A stretch of DNA of 64,000 nt from Nemertoderma westbladi (taxonomy: Eukaryota > Xenacoelomorpha > Nemertodermatida > Nemertodermatidae): the NCBI GenBank assembly GCA_032718475.1, contig JAUCBJ010004156.1, positions 48,539-112,538 on the forward strand. The letters are read 5' to 3'. The notes beneath the pieces were generated by a model, which saw only the letters and a list, made by a program, of their open reading frames with translations, made no database searches and had not been told where the DNA came from. This document shows, one piece after another, positions 13,401-25,400 of the stretch. Made by a program: the position numbers and the translations under genes. Within the stretch, counting starts at the first letter, position 1; the number at the start of each line of letters is the position of its first letter.

Positions 13401-16400
13401 TAAATGAACGCTCAACCAAAAGTAATGAGCAAAAAGCAAATAGAACGAGGTTGGCGGGGGGTTTGGGTTGGGTATGTGTAAGTGAAGTGGCCCCGAGTAA
13501 GTGGGTGTTGTGGGGGTTGTAGGAGACGTTCAGTCTGACGTTGAGTACCAGAGTACCTCGTGCAGTAATGTCGCCATCCGTTAACATATGTAGAACACGT
13601 AGTGGGCGCGGTAGCAGACGTTATCAATTAACCAAGTTGGAGCCCTCAAAGAGGCTTGGGTGTCATTCTCGACACTGATAAATACGTGGCTTATCAATTA
13701 ACGCGGGTGTTAATAGCTTGGCTGAGATAGGCCGGGGTGGATATGGGTTGTACATTCTGGGTCGACGGACCAAGGAGATGTGAGGTGCTGCTATCAACCA
13801 AGCCAATAATTGATCAATGTTAGTTAGCAAGCGACTTGGTGTATCACTCAGAAAGAACACCTGATAACGGTGTTTAGCGTGCCTTAGTTAGCCTGTCAGA
13901 AGCGATATGAGTTGTGTAAGTGGTGGAATAGAGTTGTATGTTAATGATTAATCGGCCCTATTCGAATAAAAGCCCCTCAATAGCGCGTTATCTCGGATAA
14001 AAGATCGCCAAATTAACCTGGTAATTCTTCCTTCAAATCTAAAAAATGTTTCATTTTCATCTATAATCAGATATAATTCGTTGATAAATGCAAATAACTT
14101 TCAATCTCAACAAGGTAAAGGCCTACTCGAGGTGAAAATAGGATAAATATATTACTAAGGAAAATATTAAACAGCAATTGATATATAATTGTCCAATACT
14201 TTGGTGCTACTTATAAATTAATGAAGTTAAAATTAAAAATCTATAAATTGTTTATCACGAAATGACTCATTATATAAAATTGTACGATGTCAATGAAATA
14301 CAAAGTGCTTTTATGTTCCTTTTTAGTGCGTTTCTATTTCAATAATTTTTTACAAATATTTTTTTATAATTCATCTAGAGCAGAATGTTATCACGATTTC
14401 AAATTTGAAAACTGTTTAGCAAGATCTGTCTGTCGAGATATGTCTGTCTGTCCGTTTTACGTCGGTTTGTCCGTCAGTATGTCTGTCCATCAATAAAAAG
14501 CATACTATAAAAATTCCATGTATGGGTTTTCATTGTCGGCGACTTCATTTCTGATGTCATTATTCAAATTTGGCCTTGTCGGTCTGTCTGTATGCCTGTC
14601 TGTCAAAATATAACCGACAGTCTGACAGCCAAACACTCAATTCGGAATAAAATTGGCACTCGAAATGAATTCTGCGACCAGGAAAACCCCTATAGTTATA
14701 TAGCTTTCTGTTGCTAGATATATATTGACAGACATTCTCACATATTAACAGACAGTTTTTGCGCGGGAAGGTTCAAACTTGAAAGGCAATTATCTCGGAA
14801 TGGAATTTTTTCATTCCTACGAAATTAAAAATGCTACCCTTCTGCCAAAAAGTGTTGACCAATACTTTTATTCAACTCTATATCCTAATTATATATACGA
14901 ACTAACTAGTTATATAACTAATGTTTGTTGGAAGAGTAGTGTTTTAGTGTTTTTAGTAATAGTAATAATTTTATGCTACTAAATAGCACTAAATTATTAT
15001 AACTATATTACAAACAACCTTCAGTTATCGATTGACCCTTATACTAATAATTATTCATTTTGGACACAGCCTTGCCCTGTTACTATTGGTTTTCATTGAC
15101 TTGTGTTAAAATAGCCCCCCCCCCCCCCCCCCCCCTTAATCCGATGAAGTCACTACCAGAAACGGTGTCACATACCGATATTCGATAACTAACAACTCCA
15201 ACTTTTACCTGGAAGGTCTCGGGTCGATCCCGTGACGAGACTGTTATCATTCCGGGACTGGGTGCCCACCCATCGATATGTGAACGGGGTTGGCTAGTTA
15301 GTGGGTTAAACCCTGGGAGTTAGAGCGGGAGTCTCCCTGCCAGAAGAGAAGTTCCTTCGGGTTTTCTCACAGTGTTACACGTTTAATGAGTCGCGTTCCG
15401 GTCCAGTTCTATAATTCGGTACATCTTTACATCAGATGAATTATAATAATCCTTGGGCGGTAAGTCTGAGCCGCAACAATAAATAAATAGTGTAACAAAA
15501 TGACACACAATCCCGAGCTTATGGGAGTGAACAACTTGTTGATGCCATCTACCGGACTGGTCATTATTCGCACCCACCCGATCAGTAAATCATAACTAAC
15601 GCTAGAGGGCGTACCAAAATACGCGATCAATAGCGCGATGATAGAAGGGTTACCGTTACTGACGTTCCTTAGTACTTTTTTTTATTCTCAAATTGAACAG
15701 TAAGTTGTATTCCATAATTTACCGGGAAATAACACGTTCGTGGGGACTTCGCGCAGCACGAGGCCTAGTTATTATATACAAATTAAAATGCAGCGACTGT
15801 ATCACAAAATCAGGTTTTGAGAAATTTACCCACACCACCAATCAATCAAAGAAAGGTGGACAGTGTACGTGTTCACCCCTTTTAATCTCCCCCCCCCCCC
15901 CCCCCCCACCCTTCCCAACCACCAATACATAACCGCGACATCTACCACCCACGGAAGGGTAGCACGAACTTATTTCCAATCACACGTTAAATATGCAAAG
16001 CCAGGTGGTTTATAGGAATATAATAAACGCAGTACTCGTTTTCATTATAAGCCTCTTTGCGTTCGTCCTGTTTTGTATTTAAATATATTTCTTAAACGCA
16101 GGCTAGGACGATCTTTATAATAATAATAACTATGGATGCGATCAATATGTGAAGCCAGGTGGTTTATATAATAATTTAGTCAACGCAGTACTCGTCTTCA
16201 TTATATGCCTCGTTGCGCTCGTCGCTTGTCCTGTTTTGTCATAAAATATTTTTCCTAAACGCAGACTGACGATCTTTATACAGTTATAACTATGCGAAGT
16301 TTCGAAACTGTGCGAGTAACTGTTGATACATCTATGTGGAGATGTGTGATATGTGGAGATGTGTGATACAACGCCAACGCATCTTATTCCGATGTAGTAA

Positions 16401-19400
16401 TATGGGTATTGAAATAATATTAAATCAATGTACACTCTTAAAGCTGCAGCGAAAAAATGTAGCTAATTTCCTAGGTTACATATAAAATAATAATATTATT
16501 TTTAAGAACATTAATTTTACTACTTTGCAAAAATTCAATTAAAAAATAACCAGACATATACATTGTGGAATAAACTATTTCAGAAGCCTACAACAGCCAT
16601 GCCATGGATAGTATTTATGTTATTATATCTGTCATTTAACTGAGATAGCAATAGTAGTAATAGTCGAACGGTTATGCGGCCCGTCCAGCCTATAATAAAC
16701 ACAATTCAGTGATTGGGCTGGAATAGCAATACTGGTTGCCTCTATTACAATTCCTCTCAGGTTAGTCTACAGCCACAACTCCCAGCAGCTAGCTCCACAC
16801 CAGCAGAGACTTGACCAATAATGGGAAGGATTAAATTTGTACTCAATAATTGTGCGGTTTAATTACGTTTAGATCAATTAAAGACACATTTATTAAAGCA
16901 AATCACTTAAACTAATTAAAAACTATAATAGAATGGGGTATGTGGATTACATCTGTATAATTTTTAATTATAATTATTTAAATCTTATACTGTAAAACAA
17001 TTAATTTCCTTTAAAAGGCAGGTTGAAAATGGCGTTTTCACCGCAATCAACTTAATTAACTAATTAACTGCTATTATCTTAGCTTCTCGAAGGCCACACG
17101 GAAATTCTACTTGGAAAATTTCTAAACTTTTGCCAAACAACATGTGTACCAAGTTTGGATAGATTTCATCAAAGATTGGCCGAGTTATTAACGTTTAAAA
17201 TTGAACACGACAGAACGACAGAACGACAGAACGACAGAACGACAGAACGACAGGTTGATTAATGGTACCACTACGCTAAGGCTCACTCACTTCGTGGCTC
17301 GCCCCACAACTCAAAGGCTATACAAATGTCTGTCTGCACTAGAGTTGAAACAGAGACTTGTTACTTATCTCTGTTCTCTGGATTCTCCGTGCTATTTTTT
17401 GGTCTCCGGATAGGTCTCTAGTTCCCGGGTATTGAAAACAGACATTTTACCCAGAGATCAGTGATTTTTCAAATTAAATATATATATTTGTCTTATATAT
17501 ACAATATAAAATTAACAAATAAGATTTTTTTCACAATTATTTTTTACTATATACATAACTGCTTTAATTTTTTGCTATTTTGAATACTCCGCTTCCACAA
17601 AATTATATATTCACTTTTACATTATTTTTAATAAATGACTCACACTAAATGTACTGGTAATCTATTTAATAAATTTAAGGTGCGTTTAATTAAGATAAAT
17701 TAGCACCTAACGAGGGTTCTAATATAATGATAAGGGTGCTTACATTGAGCACCCATAAAGTTTAAATGTGAAAGTTAAGGTTGGACTCTTTTCTTCACCT
17801 TGTAGGATAGATATTAAGGTGGCCAAATAAAGAAACGAGAGTAACTAGGCTTGTAAAGGGGGCGAGTAGAGTACCAAACCTGTACAGTGCCTACCGCTAA
17901 CTATTTGTAAATGACTCAGTTTACACTTTAATATTACATAACAATAAATGTAACAATAACCCAAACTGTACTTGCGCTTATTTTTTCCATAGGGTAAGGG
18001 TTGAATGCTGATATATGGATTTACTATAATTCAACCATACAGTAGATATTTTAAATTTTTTTAATCATTACGCCCCCAAGCGAGGCAACTGGAAATTTAT
18101 TCATTATTTCAATTGACCAATAAATATTTTAAATGTTAAAATAGCTCATAATATAATGTACTACTACAACTACACACATGAATCGATAATAAAATGGAAA
18201 AATAATTAACTAAAAATGGGATTATTATTATATCATAATAAATGTTGAAATATTAAAAAAATAGATTAATAATTTGCTAGTTGTATATACAAGAGATGGG
18301 GCAGATGAACAGACCAAGATAGGGAATTTGTCTATGATGGGCGAGTGGCATAATTCACATGCACATGAATCGGATAAAGAGTGGAAAGGGCGTTGGTCCA
18401 GGCAGAGTTTATAGTGGAACCCGTGCGCTGTCGTCCGACAGAGCGCGTGGCGGTTCCTTTGGCCGGCTGATCATAAAGGCTGGGCCTCAGATGAAACCTC
18501 TGTTAATAAAGTGATTCTGGCGATCGGCTCTAAAAGCTTTATAAGATTCCACCACGTCTGTGTCGAAAATATTATTGTGTTTAAGATGGATGCATTCCAC
18601 TAGAGTTCTTTCTTTAAGAATTCAACTATAGACAAATAGTTATCAGTTCCAAAGTATCTGATTCCTGGCTCTGGTCTCCGGTATTTTTAATAATAATTAT
18701 CTGGGTAGGTATCTGGTTTACCGGGATTAAGAAAAACAGGTCTCTGTTGCAACTCTAGTCTGCACACATTGCACAGTGATCTAATTCTGAAAATAAAGTA
18801 ATTTACTTGCATCATAAACGAAACTGGTCCAAATCACACAAAGCAAATAAATTTGGCCAAACGGAAAAAAACGTTTAACTTCCAATGTAATAAATAAATA
18901 ATCGTACTTATGTATTATCTAACATTTGGCACAAAATTCCGCGAATGTTAGAATACTAGGTTTTCAATTTGTGGTCCAAATTCTACTGGAATTTTATGAA
19001 GAATTTGTATTTTTTTAATTGATCTTTATTAGTGTTTTATAGCGCTTATTTCTGTCTTATAGCCTGTACATGCACATATACTGATTCGTTTATTGTTTTG
19101 GTTAGATTCAGCCCTTCTGTAACCTGTGGTTTTGGTGAAAACCTGATGTTCTTTACATGGGGGGTAACCGGTAAACTACAAAGTTAAATATAACAGCAGA
19201 AAGCTTGGTACTCTTCACATGGCCACAAAATTCCGTTTCGAAGAATTACATACATTTGCTTAACACAACATAACATAGGGTTATCCTATACATAATATAA
19301 GACTTGTCTTTGTTAAAACTACATTATGTCACTTGTTATCAAAACTTACCTAATATAAGGTAAAGCTAAGGTAAACTGATGTAAAAAATTATACAATCTC

Positions 19401-22400
19401 ATAATTCCCGTTAATGTTAGCGGAAATTTTTCACATAATAAAATTGTGATTGATAAAAAAATTGCGAATTAGTTCAAGGTCACCTCTTCTTTATGTACCG
19501 GTTGGTATCTGCCGTAATTTCTGTTTGTGTGGGACGGAAGGAATGACAGTGGCATTGCCCAGTATGAAACTTAATATAACATTCAGGCATTCCCGAATGG
19601 TGTCTAAACGAACAAATAAAAACAAACACAGCCCACACAGAATCCAAGTTCCTAGAAGTTCCGTAGGAGGGCGAGTAGTTAGAAAATTTTAACTACTCGC
19701 CTCCACTCCACCAACTATAGCGGGTTATTGTAACTACTCGCCTCTACTCCACCAACTATAGCGGGTTATTGTAACTACTCGCCTCTACTCCACCAACTAT
19801 AGCGGGTTATTGTAACTACTCGCCTCCACTCCACCAACTATAGCGGGTTATTGTAACTACTCGCCTCCACTCCACCAACTACGGCGGGTTATTGTAACTA
19901 CTCGCCTCCACTCCACCAACTATAGCGGGTTATTGCAACTACTCGCCTCCACTCCACCAACTACAGCGGGTTATTATAACTACTCGCCTCCACTCCACCA
20001 ACTATAGCGGGTTATTGTAACTATTCGCCTCCACTCCACCAACTATAGCGGGTTATTGTAACTACTCGCCTCCACTCCACCAACTATAGCGGGTTATTGT
20101 AACTACTCGCCTCCATTCCACCAACTATAGCGGGCTATTGTAACTACTCGCCTCCACTCCACCAACTATAGCGGGTTATTGTAACTACTCGCCTCCACTC
20201 CACCAACTATAGCGGGTTATTGTAACTACTCGCATCCACTCCACCAACTATAGCGGGTTATTGTAACTACTCGCCTCCACTCCACCAACTACAGCGGGTT
20301 ATTGTAGCTACTCGCCTCCACTCCACCAACTATAGCGGGTTATTGTAACTACTCGCCTCCACTCCACCAACTATAGCGGGTTATTGTAACTACTCGCCTC
20401 CACTCCACCAACTATAGCGGGTTATTGTAACTACTCGCCTCCACTCCACCAACTATAGCGGGTTATTGTAACTACTCGCCTCCACTCCACCAACTATAGC
20501 GGGTTATTGTAACTACTCGCCTCCACTCCACCAACTATAGCGGGTTATTGTAACTACTCGCTCCACTCCACCAACTATAGCAGGTTATTGTAACTACTCG
20601 CCTCCACTCCACCAACTATAGCGGGTTATTGTAACTACTCGCCTCCACTCCACCAACTATAGCGGGTTATTGTAACTACTCGCCTCCACTCCACCAACTA
20701 TAGCGGGTTATTGTAACTACTCGCCTCCACTCCACCAACTATAGCGGGTTATTGTAACTACTCGCCTCCACTCCACCAACTATAGCGGGTTATTGTAACT
20801 ACTCGCATCCACTCCACCAACTATAGCGGGTTATTGTAACTACTCGCCTCCACTCCACCAACTATAGCGGGTTATTGTAACTACTCGCCTCCACTCCACC
20901 AACTATAGCGGGTTATTGTAACTACTCGCCTCCACTCCACCAACTATAGCGGGTTATTGTAACTACTCGCCTCCACTCCACCAACTATAGCGGGTTATTG
21001 TAACTACTCGCCTCCACTCCACCAACTATAGCGGGTTATTGTAACTACTCGCATCCACTCCACCAACTATAGCGGGTTATTGTAACTACTCGCCTCCACT
21101 CCACCAACTATAGCGGGTTATTGTAACTACTCGCCTCCACTCCACCAACTATAGCGGGTTATTGTAACTACTCGCCTCCACTCCACCAACTATAGCGGGT
21201 TATTGTAACTACTCGCCTCCACTCCACCAACTACAGCGGGTTATTGTAACTACTCGCCTCCACTCCACCAACTATAGCGGGTTATTGTAACTACTCGCCT
21301 CCACTCCACCAACTATAGCGGGTTATTGTAACTACTCGCCTCCACTCCACCAACTATAGCGGGTTATTGTAACTACTCGCCTCCACTCCACCAACTATAG
21401 CGGGTTATTGTAACTACTCGCCTCCACTCCACCAACTATAGCGGGTTATTGTAACTACTCGCCTCCACTCCACCAACTATAGCGGGTTATTGTAACTACT
21501 CGCCTCCACTCCACCAACTATAGCGGGTTATTGTAACTACTCGCCTCCACTCCACCAACTATAGCGGGTTATTGTAACTACTCGCCTCCACTCCACCAAC
21601 TATAGCGGGTTATTGTAACTACTCGCCTCCACTCCACCAACTATAGCGGGTTATTGTAACTACTCGCCTCCACTCCACCAACTATAGCGGGTTATTGTAA
21701 CTACTCGCCTCCACTCCACCAACTATAGCGGGTTATTGTAACTACTCGCCTCCACTCCACCAACTATAGCGGGTTATTGTAACTACTCGCCTCCACTCCA
21801 CCAACTATAGCGGGTTATTGTAACTACTCGCCTCCACTCCACCAACTATAGCGGGTTATTGTAACTACTCGCCTCCACTCCACCAACTATAGCGGGTTAT
21901 TGTAACTACTCGCCTCCACTCCACCAACTATAGCGGGTTATTGTAACTACTCGCCTCCACTCCACCAACTATAGCGGGTTATTGTAACTACTCGCCTCCA
22001 CTCCACCAACTATAGCGGGTTATTGTAACTACTCGCCTCCACTCCACCAACTATAGCGGGTTATTGTAACTACTCGCCTCCACTCCACCAACTATAGCGG
22101 GTTATTGTAACTACTCGCCTCCACTCCACCAACTATAGCGGGTTATTGTAACTACTCGCCTCCACTCCACCAACTATAGCGGGTTATTGTAACTACTCGC
22201 CTCCACTCCACCAACTATAGCGGGTTATTGTAACTACTCGCCTCCACTCCACCAACTATAGCGGGTTATTGTAACTACTCGCCTCCACTCCACCAACTAT
22301 AGCGGGTTATTGTAACTACTCGCCTCCACTCCACCAACTATAGCGGGTTATTGTAACTACTCGCCTCCACTCCACCAACTATAGCGGGTTATTGTAACTA

Positions 22401-25400
22401 CTCGCCTCCACTCCACCAACTATAGCGGGTTATTGTAACTACTCGCCTCCACTCCACCAACTATAGCGGGTTATTGTAACTACTCGCCTCCACTCCACCA
22501 ACTATAGCGGGTTATTGTAACTACTCGCCTCCACTCCACCAACTATAGCGGGTTATTGTAACTACTCGCCTCCACTCCACCAACTATAGCGGGTTATTGT
22601 AACTACTCGCCTCCACTCCACCAACTATAGCGGGTTATTGTAACTACTCGCCTCCACTCCACCAACTATAGCGGGTTATTGTAACTACTCGCCTCCACTC
22701 CACCAACTATAGCGGGTTATTGTAACTACTCGCCTCCACTCCACCAACTATAGCGGGTTATTGTAACTACTCGCCTCCACTCCACCAACTATAGCGGGTT
22801 ATTGTAACTACTCGCCTCCACTCCACCAACTATAGCGGGTTATTGTAACTACTCGCCTCCACTCCACCAACTATAGCGGGTTATTGTAACTACTCGCCTC
22901 CACTCCACCAACTATAGCGGGTTATTGTAACTACTCGCCTCCACTCCACCAACTATAGCGGGTTATTGTAACTACTCGCCTCCACTCCACCAACTATAGC
23001 GGGTTATTGTAACTACTCGCCTCCACTCCACCAACTATAGCGGGTTATTGTAACTACTCGCCTCCACTCCACCAACTATAGCGGGTTATTGTAACTACTC
23101 GCCTCCACTCCACCAACTATAGCGGGTTATTGTAACTACTCGCCTCCACTCCACCAACTATAGCGGGTTATTGTAACTACTCGCATCCACTCCACCAACT
23201 ATAGCGGGTTATTGTAACTACTCGCCTCCACTCCACCAACTATAGCGGGTTATTGTAACTACTCGCCTCCACTCCACCAACTACAGCGGGTTATTGTAAC
23301 TACTCGCCTCCACTCCACCAACTTAGCGGGTTATTGTAACTACTCGCCTCCACTCCACCAACTATAGCGGGTTATTGTAACTACTCGTCTCCACTCCACC
23401 AACTATAGCGGGTTATTGTAACTACTCGCCTCCACTCCACCAACTATAGCGGGTTATTGTAACTACTCGCATCCACTCCACCAACTATAGCGGGTCCACT
23501 CCACCAACTATAGCGGGTTATTGTAACTACTCGCCTCCACTCCACCAACTATAGCGGGTTATTGTAACTACTCGCCTCCACTCCACCAACTATAGCGGGT
23601 TATTGTAACTACTCGCCTCCACTCCACCAACTATAGCGGGTTATTGTAACTACTCGCCTCCACTCCACCAACTATAGCGGGTTATTGTAACTACTCGCCT
23701 CCACTCCACCAACTATAGCGGGTTATTGTAACTACTCGCCTCCACTCCACCAACTATAGCGGGTTATTGTAACTACTCGCCTCCACTCCACCAACTATAG
23801 CGGGTTATTGTAACTACTCGCCTCCACTCCATCAACTATAGCGGGTTATTGTAACTACTCGCCTCCACTCCACCAACTATAGCGGGTTATTGTAACTACT
23901 CGCCTCCACTCCACCAACTATAGCGGGTTATTGTAACTACTCGCCTCCAATCCACCAACTATAGCGGGTTATTGGAACTACTCGCCTCCACTCCACCAAC
24001 TATAGCGGGTTATTGTAACTACTCGCCTCCACTCCACCAACTATAGCGGGTTATTGTAACTATTCGCCTCCACTCCACCAACTATAGCGGGTTATTGTAA
24101 CTACTCGCCTCCACTCCACCAACTATAGCGGGTTATTGTAACTACTCGCCTCCACTCCACCAACTATAGCGGGTTATTGTAACTACTCGCCTCCACTCCA
24201 CCAACTACAGCGGGTTATTGTAACTACTCGCCTCCACTCCACCAACTATAGCGGGTTATTGTAACTACTCGCCTCCACTCCACCAACTAAAGCGGGTTAT
24301 TGTAACTACTCGCCTCCACTCCACCAACTACAGCGGGTTATTGTAACTACTCGCCTCCACTCCACCAACTATAGCGGGTTATTGTAACTACTCGCCTCCA
24401 CTCCACCAACTATAGCGGGTTATTTTAACTACTCGCCTCCACTCCACCAACTATAGCGGGTTATTGTAACTACTCGCCTCCACTCCACCAACTATAGCGG
24501 GTTATTGTAACTACTCGCCTCCACTCCACAAACTATAGCGGGTTATTGTAACTACTCGCCTCCACTCCACCAACTATAGCGGGTTATTGTAACTACTCGC
24601 CTCCACTCCACCAACTATATCGGGTTATTGTAACTACTCGCCTCCACTCCACAAACTATAGCGGGTTATTGTAACTACTCGCCTCCACTCCACCAACTAT
24701 AGCGGGTTATTGTAACTACTCGCCTCCACTCCACCAACTATAGCGGGTTATTGTAACTACTCGCATCCACTCCACCAACTATAGCGGGTTATTGTAACTA
24801 CTCGCCTCCACTCCACCAACTATAGCGGGTTATTGTAACTACTCGCCTCCACTCCACCAACTATAGCGGGTTATTGTAACTACTCGCCTCCACTCCACCA
24901 ACTATAGCGGGTTATTGTAACTACTCGCATCCACTCCACCAACTATAGCGGGTTATTGTAACTACTCGCCTCCACTCCACCAACTATAGCGGGTTATTGT
25001 AACTACTCGCATCCACTCCACCAACTATAGCGGGTTATTGTAACTACTCGCCTCCACTCCACCAACTATAGCGGGTTATTGTAACTACTCGCCTCCACTC
25101 CACCAACTATAGCGGGTTATTGTAACTACTCGCCTCCACTCCACCAACTATAGCGGGTTATTGTAACTACTCGCCTCCACTCCACCAACTATAGTGGGTT
25201 ATTGTAACTACTCGCCTCCACTCCACAAACTATAGCGGGTTATTGTAACTACTCGCCTCCACTCCACCAACTATAGCGGGTTATTGTAACTACTCGCCTC
25301 CACTCCACCAACTATAGCGGGTTATTGTAACTACTCGCATCCACTCCACCAACTATAGCGGGTTATTGTAACTACTCGCCTCCACTCCACCAACTATAGC

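Larger units (their letters stand above)
13109..19662 (-). other. PSMD6 intron 2, part 3' of the 41-bp array
   Basis: Non-coding 6.5 kb with dispersed and simple repeats listed separately. It includes a GTCTGTCTGTCCGT-rich stretch (about 14425-14640), C runs at 15115-15135 and 15889-15907, and a possible tRNA-derived repeat near 15205-15240, where GGTCTCGGGTCGATCCC resembles a B box. No exon was recognised. Confidence 0.6.
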
